A stretch of 64,000 bases of DNA from Platanthera guangdongensis (GCA_039583875.1 CM077165.1:62236757-62300756), one strand, 5' to 3'. Shown: positions 34,906 to 46,169, numbered from the stretch's first letter. A program made the numbers and translations. The notes: generated from the sequence alone by a model not told the origin.

Positions 34906-36221
34906 CTACTGAAGGAGATCAGCAGAGGAGGAGTAGGCAGAAAGAGCAGAAACATTGTCGAGGAAGTAGAGGCCGCCGCTCTCAGTCCCAGTAGCAATCG
35001 TCCGCTGGGTCCTCGGGTCCTGAAAAGAACAAGTAGTGGGAGTGAATAAAACGGAGCACTGAAGTTGCCGGCATAAAGTGGTAACTGATAACAAATTGCA
35101 CGGGAACTTCGGGACATAGAGGGTATCCTCCAAGCAAAGCGATGGAGTGAGGTGAACCATGCCCGTCCCATGAACCGGAGACGGGGAACCATCCGCCACA
35201 CGAACTGGGGGTAAGCGGTCATGGGTCTCCAGACGGGAGAAGCAATGAGGGTTGCCCGTCATATGATTGGTGGCACCGGAGTCAATCAGCCATTTACCTT
35301 GGGTAACGACGTGGGCACTACCTGACGTCGTGGCCACAGAGGCAGACGGCCTAGAAGAGGCGGAGGCCGAAGGAGCATCACCGGAAGGGCGAAGATGAGG
35401 ATGTTTCTGCCAGCAGCGATCAACAGTATGGCCAGTACGACCACAGTGAGAGCAGAAGAACCGGGAGGAACCCCGTCCGCCGGAGGAGCCACGGCCACTC
35501 GGGCCCCCCCGCTGAGCCTGGTGTGCAAAGGAGTCCTGCGAAGGGGGGGAGGCCAGCAGAGGCCGCTGGAGGAGAGAAGTAACGGCGGCAATGCGGGCCG
35601 CAGTGGCATCCAAAGTAGGAGATTCCGCCTCACCCAAGATCTGCTGGCGGATCATATCATAAGAGTCCGGATGACGAAGAAGGTAACAAACAACCAGGAG
35701 TTCCTGGAAGTGTTTGTGCTGGTCGGCCAAGTCCGCAGAGAAGGGGCGATTCTGGAGGATTTCAGCCCAAGAGCCTGGACCTGCTGATAAGCCGCAGCGG
35801 GGGACATGGAAGGGCGGGCGAAGAGGTCCGCATAGAGAGTATAAATGCGGGACGTCTGGCCCCCCTTAGAATAGAGAGCAGCGAGGTGAAGCCATGCGGC
35901 CTTGACCGTCTCATCATGGCGAATGACGGGAAGGCACTCATCAGAAAGGCTGTTGGCCAGCCAGGTGCGAACAAGAGCATCACTCGCATCCCAGTCATCA
36001 AACTCAGGAGAGGTGCGAGGAGGAGGGTCATCGGTGAGGTGATGACGCTTGCGTTGAGAACGAAGGAGAAAGGTGAAAGAAACGCTCCAATCGGGATAGT
36101 TGGAGCCCACAAGCTTGGAAAGGGTGCCAAGGTTACCCGAAGGAGGAGGAGGAGAAGGAGCTGCAGGAGTAGTGGTGAGACCGGAGGTAGTCATAGAACC
36201 CGGAAGCAGAAGAAGCCGCAC
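34906..36221 (-). pseudogene. Copia-1 gag and protease, one frameshift
   Basis: ATG at 36221 (or 36194, before a proline-rich N-terminus). The gag core has NYPDWSVSF and WLANSLSDE. A one-base frameshift near 35770 moves the frame to the one shared with pol. Zinc knuckle CSHCGRTGHTVDRC lies at 35453-35412. Protease WLIDSGATNHMTG lies at about 35290-35255. It ends at the TAG at 34903 and pol continues in the same frame. Confidence 0.88.
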
Positions 36222-36876
36222 GATCAGAGGCGGTTAGAAAAACAGAGGAAGCCGCGCGAACAGGAGCGGCTAGAAAGAGGCACTGCGGGGAAGAGGTCGC
36301 GCGGACTGAAAAGGCCGAGCGAACAGAAGAGAGGAGAAGAGCAGGTGACCGCGACCAAGATGCGGGTAAGAAAGAGACAACCCGCACGGTCAGGCAGATC
36401 ACAGCAGCGGCAAGAAGGCGGGCAAAGGCACTGCGGGGAAGAAGTCGCACGAACTGAGAAGCCCGAGCGAACAGAAAAGAGGAGAAGAGCTGGCGACCGC
36501 GACCAAGATGCGGGTGAGAAAGGAACAACCCGCACGGTCAGGCAGATCACAGCAGCAAACCGCGTGGAGAGAGACAACACACACGCGGACAGGGAAGGAC
36601 CGCAGCGACTAGGAAGTCGGAGAGGCAAGAAAGAACAAGAGGCGCGGCGACAACTAAACAGGTCGGCGCGACAAAGAGAAGAAGGAGAGGAGAACCAAGA
36701 AGGAGCAAGCCGCGCGAACAGGTCTGCGGACAAGAAACAAGCCGCGCGGATAGAAACAAGCCGCGCGGATAGAAGAGAGGGCAAGCCGCGAATCAAGTCG
36801 CAGAACGCCGAAAAGAAGCCGCGAACAACAGAGGGCGCACAGAATCAGGAGGAAATGACCGTGTCCTCTGATACCA
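36222..36876 (-). other. Copia-1 leader with 148-bp duplication and primer site
   Basis: 36865-36876 is the tRNA-iMet primer site (minus strand TGGTATCAGAGG), flush with the LTR. The GC-rich leader has a 148-bp tandem duplication (36278-36425 and 36426-36556) and short AAGCCGCGCGGATAG repeats near 36740-36775. Open frames on the plus strand here are by-products of the low stop density. Confidence 0.8.
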
Positions 36877-37256
36877 TGTTAGGAAGTAGAGACAAGAAGC
36901 GAAAAGACTAGAACAAGAGAATAAACTTTTGAATAATTGAAATTTTATTATCCAAAAAAGATATCATTTACAAAGGTATGGCCTCCCTTATATAGAATGG
37001 AGGAGATAAGAAAGAGAGTATACAAACAATGTGGGACTAAACATTTACAGGCTGAGCGGCTAGAATAATGGAGACCGATCAGGCCGCGCGGTTAGACAGA
37101 TGGGATAACCGCTCGGCAACTCCAGCAGGATAGAACAAGCCGTAGAGTGAGACCGCCAGACCGCCCGGTCTACAAACCGCTGGATCAGACCGCTAAGCCG
37201 CTCGGTCTACAAACCGATGGATCAGACCGCTAAGCGCCCGGTCTAATACTTCAACA
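36877..37256 (-). repeat. 5' LTR of Copia-1
   Basis: Same as 31770-32150 except one C missing near 37233. TATA at 36986-36995. Confidence 0.95.
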
Positions 37257-37261
37257 TCTAG

Positions 37262-37739
37262 GTAATGAGTTCAACCACTGCTTCGCCTTATGCCTTAACG
37301 AGAATGGAAACAATCGCAATCGAATGGCATCATTGGAAACACCATTGATCTTGAATGTATCACATATCTCCAGGAATCCGGCCAAGTGGGTGTTAAGATC
37401 TTCATCTTGCAGGCCATCATACTGGACATACTGTTGAACCATCTGTATGACACTAGGCTTCAATTCGAAGTTATTGGTGACTATCGGCGGTCTAACGATA
37501 CTTGACCCAGTTCCTTGGAGGTTAGGTCTAGCAAAGTCAGACATAGTTTGCTCATTATGGTTGGCCATGGTATCCAAATTTTTCGGATGATTCTCTCCTT
37601 GGTTAACTGTTTCTTCTTCTACTAGTTCGTTTGAAATATCTGTGGTATTAACTCCCACATCCCTTTGGTTGGTGTTATGGATAATTCGCTCTGGGTCAGG
37701 ATGAAATGGTGCTAGCCCAGAATTTCTGCCCCTGGTCAT
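37262..37739 (-). pseudogene. Athila A gag N-terminal part
   Basis: Starts at ATG 37739 (MTRGRNSGLAPFHPD) and reads to the Copia-1 junction, with the Athila gag blocks ARPNLQGTGSSIVRPPI, FEICDTFKINGV-type and LFPFSLRHKAKQWLNSLP. The frame continues after Copia-1 at about 31764. Confidence 0.85.
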
Positions 37740-37864
37740 AGACTAATAGACTACAAAACAGAGATTAAGCGATATAATTATTCCACAACTAATTTATAAT
37801 TATATATTAATAAACAAAAATTGGTAGATTAATAAAGTTCAGGCTTTCAAAATAATGAAATCGA

Positions 37865-37883
37865 GTCCCCTGCAACGGCGCCA
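37865..37883 (-). other. tRNA-Asp primer-binding site of Athila A
   Basis: The minus strand reads TGGCGCCGTTGCAGGGGAC, five bases from the LTR. It matches the standard Athila/Tat Asp site with one mismatch. Confidence 0.9.
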
Positions 37884-37888
37884 AAACT

Positions 37889-39207
37889 TGATGATTTCCT
37901 TTGCTAACAAGTAATAACTCGATGCGGATTCATTCTACACTCTAGTATAAACTATATAGATGGGCATAATCTAGATTGAATTAACTTTCAGGCAAGTGCA
38001 CCTATCAATCATAGTATAGGAGAAATCTACATCTCGTGTCGTATTCCACAGGGCCATTTCAAATACTCGTACTCACCCTCACTCTATTATCGTACCAATA
38101 ATTAAAATTAATTTTAGATCTAAATTAACCTAACTATGACTATTTGGATAATTAAACATTGGGGAATTCAAGATGATAAAAAGCCGAAAGTTATGAGTAA
38201 TTACATGAAATACTCATTCATTAACTCAATTTTACGTAATCATGGAATAATAAAACTATCAAATTTGTTGTAATGTAAAGGGTAAACATCTATCAAATTC
38301 TCTCTCGAGCAATTCAAGATCTAGACCTAAGTTAGTAAACTTTCTCTCAAACAATTTACAATACTCAAGTCTGCATTAGTGGAAACGCCCTATCTACTAC
38401 ATACATTCATGAAACCTTATCTCTAAAATACCATGAATCCATTTATTCGTATTCCAAGTATCCAAACAACATATCTCTCGATCATGAAATTTGAATTACA
38501 AAAAGATTCAACACCAAAATATGAACATGTAACTATCATTACAAACTTCCAATTTCTCAATCTAGAGATTTGCAATTCATGTAAACCAAATAAGCAATTC
38601 ATAATTAGGAAAAATCTCTTTGGTTACAAGCCTACATACGAACAAATTACCACAAATTCGATGAAAACAAGGCGATACATGATTAACAAATTGTTCCAAA
38701 TTAAAGTTCATGTAAAATAAAAGATAACTAAAGTTGAATCACCAAGAGATAGGGAAGATTAAAAGGGATTAATGAAAAATTAAATGCATACAAAAATACC
38801 CTTCAAATCCTCCTTCTCTTGGATGCTCAACTTCGTGCTCCAGAAGTTCTCCCCAACGAAAACTGATCCAAAAGTCCCCTCTCATTTTTCTACTGGAATT
38901 TTATAGTCTCCTAGCAAACAAAGTCGAACATGGGTACCAACACGGCTGTATGTCAGGCCGTGTTGACGGTTCTAGAGCAGTTCCCCACGAACAGGCATGT
39001 CTGGTAGTGGGTTGTGTCAGATGACACGGGTACTGACACGGCCGTGTTGTTCTTCATATTCTCCAGACACAGGTTGGTCGGCAGTCGTGTTCAAATTTAA
39101 CACGGGTAGGCACACGGGCGTGTGCCTACCCTGTGAGTCTCTGTCTTCTGCGTCCAATTTCTTCACTTCCAGGGCACATAGGACACGGGTATTGACATGG
39201 TCATGTG
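37889..39207 (-). repeat. 5' LTR of Athila A, left piece
   Basis: Aligns with 9186-10503 of the 3' LTR. Interrupted by Element 3 after ATGTG (39203-39207). The palindrome island is at about 38930-39205. Confidence 0.92.
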
Positions 39208-40478
39208 TATTCGCCCCGGTATAGTTTTAAGCTTTTGGGAGATTTTGCACTCTCGGTGGCCAATTTTGACTCTAGCTCGGAAACATACTAGTAGGGGGAG
39301 GAAAAATCTACCTCCCCCCAGTGGCCCTCTTTTGGGGGCGGGTGCGGCAAGTTGGCTAACACCAGCCCCCGTCCCGATAGGTGCCTGGCGGCTTGGTGGG
39401 GCGAGACCGGCCGGGGGCCGGGGTCTCGCCCCTGCTCCTTCTAGCCTGGCGGCCTGGTGGGGAGAGACCGGCCGGGGGCCGGGGTCTCGCCCCTGCTCCT
39501 TCTAGCCTGGCGGCCTGGTGGGGCGAGACCGGCCGGGGGCCGGGGTCTCGCCCCTGCTCCTTCTAGCCTGGCGGCCTGGTGGGGCGAGACCGGCCGGGGG
39601 CCGGGGTCTCGCCCCTGCTCCTTCTAGCCTGGCGGCCTGGTGGGGCGAGACCGGCCGGGGGCCGGGGTCTCGCCCCTGCTCCTTCTAGCCTGGCGGCCTG
39701 GTGGGGGGAGACCGGCCGGGGGCCGGGGTCTCGCCGCTGCCCCTTCTAGCCTGGCGGCCTGGTGGGGCGAGACCGGCCGGGGGCCGGGGTCTCGCCCCTG
39801 CCCCTTCTAGCCTGGCGGCCTGGTGGGGCGAGACCGGCCGGGGGCCGGGGTCTCGCCCCTGCTCCTTCTAGCCTGGCGGCCTGGTGGGGCGAGACCGGCC
39901 GGGGGCCGGGGTCTCGCCCCTGCTCCTTCTAGCCTGGCGGCCTGGTGGGGCGAGACCGGCCGGGGGCCGGGGTCTCGCCCCTGCTCCTTCTAGCTTGGCG
40001 GCCTGGCGGGGCGAGACCGGTCCGAGGCCGCGGTCTCGCCCTTGCCCCCCTGCAGTTTTACCTTCTTGCCCTCGGGGGGAATTCCCTCTTTACCCCCCGG
40101 CGTGGCTGTTTTCTATTGGCCCGAGGTTTTCTGGGTGTAAGGGTATTTCGGTCTTTTTACCCCCAGGACTTGGAAAACTATAAATAGACCCCCTTGGGTG
40201 CCTTGGAGAGGGGGCCTTTTCTTAGCTTCCTCCTCCCTTAGCTTCTTCTTGGTAGAGTAGAGAGAGCTCTCCAAGGCGCCTAGCCTAGCCCTTTGGTAAG
40301 GGAGGGGAAGAGCTCAGGTAGCCTTCCGGGTGTGAGGTGGGACCTCCGTGCTAGAGCCGAGGGTCTGTTCATAGTCTCCTAAGTCTCCGGTCCGTGACGT
40401 TCTCTCGAGTGTAGTAGGTGTGAGGTCACCCCTTTCCAGGGACCCCAAACTCCACAGAGGTCAATTTTGGCTTCAACA
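39208..40478 (+). repeat. 5' LTR of Element 3, missing its first bases
   Basis: Starts TATTCGCC directly after the TSD and ends CTTCAACA. The 3' LTR has 12-14 more bases (TGTGTACAACCCCG) at its start. Contains the 61-bp array and TATA (40178-40187). Confidence 0.9.
39385..40055 (+). repeat. 61-bp GC-rich tandem array in U3 of Element 3 5' LTR (11 copies)
   Basis: Each unit has a nested inverted repeat: GGCGAGACC and GGTCTCGCC as outer arms, GGCC pairs inside. The array ends about 120 bases upstream of TATA. Its period is 3n+1, so a stop-poor sequence gives 61-residue cyclic open frames. These are not genes. Confidence 0.92.
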
Positions 40479-40533
40479 CTTTGGTGCGGTGAGCGTGGAG
40501 AGTGACCAGCACAGAAGATCTCAGGAGAGTGTC

Positions 40534-42644
40534 ATGACGGGAGGTCAGGGAGGTAGTGATGATCTCGGCGAGCTCCCCAGCTCAGGACCCTTTGTGGGGA
40601 GGCAAGAGTTCATGGCCTCCATCCAAGGCATCATGGAGATGCTGCGAAGCATTGCTCCCCAGGGTGGCAGCTCCACCCCGACCCCCCAGGAGCTAGCTCC
40701 CCCCTCTACGAGTCGACTCCCAGGGGTCTAGGCGAGATGACCCCAGCGGGGGGAGAAGGAAGCGCACCAGGAAGAAGGCCCGGGAAGGAGAGGATGGGAG
40801 ATGGGGTCGAGCGAGACCTCACTGGCCGGGAGTTGTTCTCTAGCCCGGCGAGTGCCAACCTCTCAGGCGAGCAGGTTGCGCGAGTGGAGGTGGAGAGACC
40901 ACCCCTTAGGGGGTCACCTTTTAGCGAGCTGATCATCTCAGCACCCGTTCCCGAGGGATTCAGAGAGCCAGACATGGCTTACTATACCGGGAAGGATGAC
41001 CCCGTTCAGCACCTGCAGTGGTTCGAGGACGCCGTCTCCATCAGGCCGATGACGGATGCCTTCAAGTGTCGCCTCTTTGCGATCACGTTGAAGGAGAAGG
41101 CAAGGGACTGGTTCCATCAACTCCCTCCAAGGTCAATCTATGGGTTCGAGGACTTGAGCCGGAGCTTCCAGCTTCGCTTCTCCACCTCCAAGAAGCGGAA
41201 GAGGAGTCCTGAGTCCATCTTCCTGATAAGGCAAGGGGCCGAGGAGTCGCTGGCCCGTTACGTTGATAGGTTCCAAGAGGAGATCCTGGAGGTCCAGGAG
41301 ATGTCAGGGTATGCTCTCTAGATGGCCTTCACCGTTGGGCTGAAGGAGGGCTTCTTCAAGATGAGCTTGACTCGGAAGGCCCCCCTTTCCTTCGAGGAGC
41401 TGATGGAAAGGGCGGCTGAGGAGATTGCCATGGAGGCAGCCAACCCTACATTTGCCAAGAAGTTGGCAAAGCTGACAGAGATGGAGGCAAAGGAGCAAGG
41501 TGGCTCGAGGCCTCAGGAGGGGAGAAGGAGAGAGGAGCGGAGAGTTCAGGAGGGTCCGGAACCAGGTTGGAGGCAGCAGGGAGGACTCGCTCAGGGCCCG
41601 GGAAGAGGTTACGCCCATGATGGGGGAAACTTCCATGGGGGCCAAGGGAGGTTCAACTTCCAGAGGCAAGCCCCTAGGCAGCTCCTACCCCCACCACAGC
41701 AAGCGATGGAGATTGGTCGAAGGGAGAGGAGGAACCGCGAGGGAAGGAGAAGGGTCAGGGTAGAGTTACCCTACTGTGACTTCCATCAGGTAGAGGGGCA
41801 CGCCACGGCTACCTGTCCCGAGTTCCTGGAAGTGAGGGGGGCGAGAGGTCCTGCCCAGCCGCAGCCACCGGTGCGGGTTGAAGAGGTTCTGCCCCAAGGA
41901 GGGGGTGATGATGTTTGTGAGGACCGGGTCGATGTCGGACCCCGAGGCGGTATAGCGGTGATCCATGGTGGGGTGGGGATTGAGGCCACTCGGAAGGCAA
42001 GCCTCCATGTCATGTATCGAAGGAGCGTCGCCTCAACCTCCCAGACCCCGCCCCAGGAAGAGAAGGTCACCTTCTCGGTGAAGGACCTGCCGGATCATGA
42101 GGATCCGTTTTGCGATGCGCTGGTCATTCAGACGGCCATCGAGGGCTACAGCGTCTCCCGAATCTTGGTGGACAACGGGAGCTCCGTCAACGTCGTTTTC
42201 AGGAAGGCATTTGAGGAGATGAAGGTAGATCCAAGGAGGGTGTTGGCCTCGGACGGACCCCTGTTCGGATTCTCAGGAGAGAGGAAGGAGGTCGAAGGTG
42301 GAGTAGGACTCCAAGTAAAGTTGGGAGGGGTCTCAAGAAACTGCCGGTTCGTCATTGTTGACGCTCCGAGCAGCTACAACGCCATCTTCGGAAGGCCCCT
42401 CATCAGCGCCTTCCGTTGCGTGCCATCTTCCTTCCACCAATGCATCAAGTTCAACTCCGGAGGGATCCAGGTCAGAGTCAAGGGAGACTCCAGGATGGCA
42501 AGACAGTGTTATGTCACGGCCGTCAACACCATCTCTTGGTTGGCCAAGGCAGAGGAGATGGATAAGATCATGGAGAGCCTAAGCAGGATGGAAGTGTCCG
42601 GTGAGCAGGAAGCGGATGGCGACCACCAGGCCCAGACCCCCTGA
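40534..42644 (+). pseudogene. Element 3 gag and protease, near-intact
   Basis: ATG at 40534. A frameshift or stop lies at about 40731-40737, an in-frame TAG at 41319-41321, and the rest is open to the TGA at 42642. Gag core: PEGFREPDMAYY, DAVSIRP, WFHQLPP, LRFSTSKKRK and YVDRFQEE. Finger CDFHQVEGHATATC (C-x2-H-x4-H-x4-C form, near 41775). Protease region with DALVIQTAIEGY, RILVDNGSSVN (about 42160-42190), YNAIFGRPLI and ARQCYVTAV. The D-N-G-S-S form is that of the Tat lineage. The C-terminus falls on the linker where RT would begin in an autonomous relative. Confidence 0.85.
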
Positions 42645-42885
42645 AGAAGCCTCGTCCCGGTAGAGTCCTGTATTTTTATTATGTTGTATTGAGTCCAGCC
42701 CCCGACCAGCTGAGTCGGGGGGGTCATGTAACCCATCTTTTTCCCCATTTGAGGATGTAAGATTTGCTAAGGACTGATTGAGATGCTTAGTTCTTTTGCT
42801 CTGAGACGGTCCCGCTGCCCAGGCTCTCACTAGCTGGGCAGGGCCGGTGGTACCCCTCGTTGATGCCTGGTAGTCTCACCTCGAG
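42645..42885 (+). other. spacer after gag-protease of Element 3
   Basis: No reading frame recognised. It holds a short AT-rich stretch and, from about 42806, a diverged first copy of the 78-bp unit. Confidence 0.6.
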
Positions 42886-44445
42886 ATGGATTCCGCTGCC
42901 AGGCTCTCACCTAGCTGGCAGGGCAGGTTGATCTCTCGGAGGGTGGGAAGGTCTCACCTCGAGATGGATTCTGCTGTCAGGCTCTCACCTAGCTGGCAGG
43001 GCAGGTTGATCTCTCGGAGGGTGGGAAGGTCTCACCTCGAGATGGATTCCGCTGTCAGGCTCTCACCTAGCTGGCAGGGCAGGTTGATCTCTCGGAGGGT
43101 GGGAAGGTCTCACCTCGAGATGGATTCCGCTGCCAGGCTCTCACCTAGCTGGCAGGGCAGGTTGATCTCTCGGAGGGTGGGAAGGTCTCACCTCGGGATG
43201 GATTCCGCTGCCAGGCTCCCACCTAGCTGGCAGGGCAGGTTGATCTCTCGGAGGGTGGGAAGGTCTCACCTCGGGATGGATTCCGCTGCCAGGCTCCCAC
43301 CTAGCTGGCAGGGCAGGTTGATCTCTCGGAGGGTGGGTAGGTCTCACCTCGGGATGGATTCCGCTGCCAGGCTCTCACCTAGCTGGCAGGGCAGGTTGAT
43401 CTCTCGGAGGGTGGGTAGGTCTCACCTCGGGATGGATTCCGCTGCCAGGCTCCCACCTAGCTGGCATGGCAGGTTGATCACTCGGAGGGTGGGAAGGTCT
43501 CACCTCGGGATGGATTCCGCTGCCAGGCTCCCACCTAGCTGGCAGGGCAGGTTGATCTCTCGGAGGGTGGGAAGGTCTCACCTCGGGATGGATTCCGCTG
43601 CCAGGCTCCCACCTAGCTGGCAGGGCAGGTTGATCTCTCGGAGGGTGGGAAGGTCTCACCTCGGGATGGATTCCGCTGCCAGGCTCCCACATAGCTGGAA
43701 GGGCAGGTTGATCTCTCGGAGGGTGGGTAGGTCTCACCTCGAGATGGATTCCGCTGCCAGGCTCCCACCTAGCTGGCAGGGCAGGTTGATCTCTCGGAGG
43801 GTGGGTAGGTCTCACCTCGGGATGGATTCCGCTGCCAGGCTCCCACCTAGCTGGCAGGGCAGGTTGATCTCTCGGAGGGTGGGAAGGTCTCACCTCGGGA
43901 TGGATTCCGCTGCCAGGCTCCCACCTAGCTGGCAGGGCAGGTTGATCTCTCGGAGGGTGGGTAGGTCTCACCTCGGGATGGATTCCGCTGCCAGGCTCCC
44001 ACCTAGCTGGCAGGGCAGGTTGATCTCTCGGAGGGTGGGAAGGTCTCACCTTGGGATGGATTCCGCTGTCAGGCTCTCACCTAGCTGGCAGGGCAGGTTG
44101 ATCTCTCGGAGGGTGGGAAGATCTCACCTCGGGATGGATTCCGCTGCCAGGCTCTCACCTAGCTGGCAGGGCAGGTTGATCTCTCGAGGATGTCAAGTCC
44201 TTAGCTCCGAGATGGATTCTGCTGTCAGGCTCTCATCTAGCTGGCAGGGCAGGTTGATCTCTCGTGGAAGCCAAGTCCTTAGCTCCGAGATGGATTCTGC
44301 TGTCAGGCTCTCATCTAGCTGGCAGGGCAGGTTGATCTCTCGTGGAAGCCAAGTCCTTAGCTCCGGGATGGATTCCGTTGTCAGGCTCTCACCTAGCTGG
44401 CAGGGCTGGTTGATCTCTCGTGGAAACCAAGTTTGTTACCCAGAG
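42886..44445 (+). repeat. 78-bp tandem array in Element 3 (20 copies)
   Basis: The unit starts ATGGATTCCGCTGCCAGGCT and is repeated 20 times. The last four units carry a different end (TCAAGTCCTTAGCTCC-type). Period 78 = 26 codons, so both strands show long open frames. Whether it is translated cannot be told from sequence. I regard it as a minisatellite in the place of pol. Confidence 0.93.
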
Positions 44446-44584
44446 AAGCTCTCGCCACCTAGGCTCCCATAGCTGGCGTGGCAGGTTGACTCCCTGGAGA
44501 GGCGTGCAAGGAAATTGCACTCGGCGAATACGTTGGTTGGACATTTCTTTCCGAGTTTTTGCCAACCTCGAAAAGAGCGGGGAT

Positions 44585-45871
44585 TGTGTACAACCCCGTA
44601 TTCGCCCCGGTATAGTTTTAAGCTTTTGGGAGATTTTGCACTCTCGGTGGCCAATTTTGACTCTAGCTCGGAAACATACTAGTAGGGGGAGGAAAAATCT
44701 ACCTCCCCCCAGTGGCCCTCTTTTGGGGGGCGAGTGCGGCAAGTTGGCTAACACCAGCCCCCGTCCCGATAGGTGCCTGGCGGCTTGGTGGGGCGAGACC
44801 GGCCGGGGGCCGGGGTCTCGCCCCTGCTCCTTCTAGCCTGGCGGCCTGGTGGGGCGAGACCGGTCGGGGGCCGGGGTCTCGCCCCTGCTCCTTCTAGCCT
44901 GGCGGCCTGGTGGGGCGAGACCGGCCGGGGGCCGGGGTCTCGCCCCTGCTCCTTCTAGCCTGGCAGCCTGGTGGGGCGAGACCGGCCGGGGGCCGGGGTC
45001 TCGCCCCTGCTCCTTCTAGCCTGGCGGCCTGGTGGGGCGAGACCGGCCGGGGGCCGGGGTCTCGCCCCTGCTCCTTCTAGCCTGGCGGCCTGGTGGGGGG
45101 AGACCGGCCGAGGGCCGGGGTCTCGCCCCTGCCCCTTCTAGCCTGGCGGCCTGGTGGGGCGAGACCGGCCGGGGGCCGGGGTCTCGCCCCTGCCCCTTCT
45201 AGCCTGGCGGCCTGGTGGGGCGAGACCGGCCGGGGGCCGGGGTCTCGCCCCTGCTCCTTCTAGCCTGGCGGCCTGGTGGGGCGAGACCGGCCGGGGGCCG
45301 GGGTCTCGCCCCTGCTCCTTCTAGCCTGGCGGCCTGGTGGGGCGAGACCGGCCGGGGGCCGGGGTCTCGCCCCTGCTCCTTCTAGCTTGGCGGCCTGGCG
45401 GGGCGAGACCGGTCAGAGGCCGCGGTCTCGCCCTTGCCCCCCCTGCAGTTTTACCTTCTTGCCCTCGGGGGAATTCCCTCTTTACCCCCCGGCGTGGCTG
45501 TTTTCTATTGGTCCGAGGTTTTCTGGGTGTAAGGGTATTTCGGTCTTTTTACCCCCAGGACTTGGAAAAACTATAAATAGACCCCCTTGGGTGCCTTGGA
45601 GAGGGGGCCTTTTCTTAGCTTCCTCCTCCCTTAGCTTCTTCTTGGTAGAGTAGAGAGAGCTCTCCAAGGCGCCTAGCCTAGCCCTTTGGTAAGGGAGGGG
45701 AAGAGCTCAGGTAGCCTTCCGGGTGTGAGGTGGGACCTCCGTGCTAGAGCCGAGGGTCTGTTCATAGTCTCCTAAGTCTCCGGTCCGTGATGTTCTCTCG
45801 AGTGTAGTAGGTGTGAGGTCACCCCTTTCCAGGGACCCCGAACTCCACAGAGGTCAATTTTGGCTTCAACA
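44585..45871 (+). repeat. 3' LTR of Element 3
   Basis: Starts TGTGTACAACCCCGTATTCG after the purine-rich GAAAAGAGCGGGGA and ends CTTCAACA. Almost identical to the 5' LTR. TATA CTATAAATAG at 45571-45580. Confidence 0.88.
44776..45445 (+). repeat. 61-bp GC-rich tandem array in U3 of Element 3 3' LTR (11 copies)
   Basis: Same array as 39385-40055 with a few substitutions and the same copy number. Confidence 0.92.
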
Positions 45872-46169
45872 ATGTGTCTACCCGTGTGCGCCAAATTTTT
45901 GTCCTGTCATCAGCCATGTTGACTCCGTGAACTCCTCTGTTTACTCCAAGACTTTTAGTTCCATTGGGTGGCATTACCTGCATTAGAAAAATGAAAGGAT
46001 AAATATATAGCTTAATACAAGGAGTAACCAAAAATCCTAACTGTGCTCTCTTATTCATGATAAGACAATTTCTCAACTAATCTTGCGAAATTACTACACA
46101 AGGAGGCAGAAAATAGTGGACATGATTATAATTATGATAGTAAAAGGCCTATCATAATCGCACTCATCA
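45872..46169 (-). repeat. 5' LTR of Athila A, right piece
   Basis: Continues the LTR from ATGTG (45872-45876) to TCATCA at 46169, matching 10499-10795. Confidence 0.92.

Larger units (their letters stand above)
31770..37256 (-). mobile_element. Copia-1: young, almost intact Ty1/copia element
   Basis: LTRs of 381 and 380 bp are identical apart from one missing base. TSD TCTAG, perfect tRNA-iMet primer site, polypurine tract, and a gag-pol broken by only one frameshift and one stop. The RNase H (SYADDKGDRKSTSGFC, VGGNLVSWKSKKQ) resembles Ivana/Oryco-type copia, a lineage call I hold only loosely. It sits in the gag of Athila A. Third positions are GC-rich, unlike its AT-rich host element. Confidence 0.95.
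39208..45871 (+). mobile_element. Element 3: non-autonomous gag-protease LTR element (TR-GAG type)
   Basis: Two LTRs of about 1.27-1.29 kb, TSD ATGTG on both sides, and the uninserted site visible in the other Athila LTR (10499-10503 context). Internal order: primer site, gag with CCHC-like finger, Tat-type protease, short spacer, then a 78-bp tandem array where pol should be. There is no RT, RNase H or integrase. LTR elements carrying only gag (TR-GAG) are described in plants, and this one also keeps a protease. It must borrow polymerase and integrase. Element 1 may belong to a related family. Confidence 0.9.
9186..46169 (-). mobile_element. Athila A: Athila-lineage Ty3/gypsy element with three nested insertions
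   Basis: The LTRs are at 9186-10795 (3') and 37889-46169 (5', split). The TSD is GATTG. The primer site matches tRNA-Asp and the polypurine tract follows the family form. Minus-strand order: 5' LTR, primer site, gag, protease, RT, RNase H, integrase, palindrome spacer, ORF1, 3' untranslated region, 3' LTR. It was later hit by Element 3 (in the 5' LTR), Copia-1 (in gag) and SIRE-A (between ORF1 and the 3' LTR). Without these it would be about 12.5 kb, usual for Athila. Confidence 0.93.

Noticed and set aside
35886..36911. 341-codon plus-strand open frame rich in Arg/Glu
   Set aside because: Covers antisense gag, the duplicated leader, the primer site and the LTR start. Not a gene.
39381..40187. 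61-residue cyclic frames in the Element 3 LTR
   Set aside because: Product of the 61-bp GC-rich array.
42886..44472. 528-codon plus-strand open frame of repeated 26-residue units
   Set aside because: The period is a multiple of three and the unit lacks stops in several frames on both strands, so openness follows from one open unit. No upstream gene signals. Kept as a repeat.
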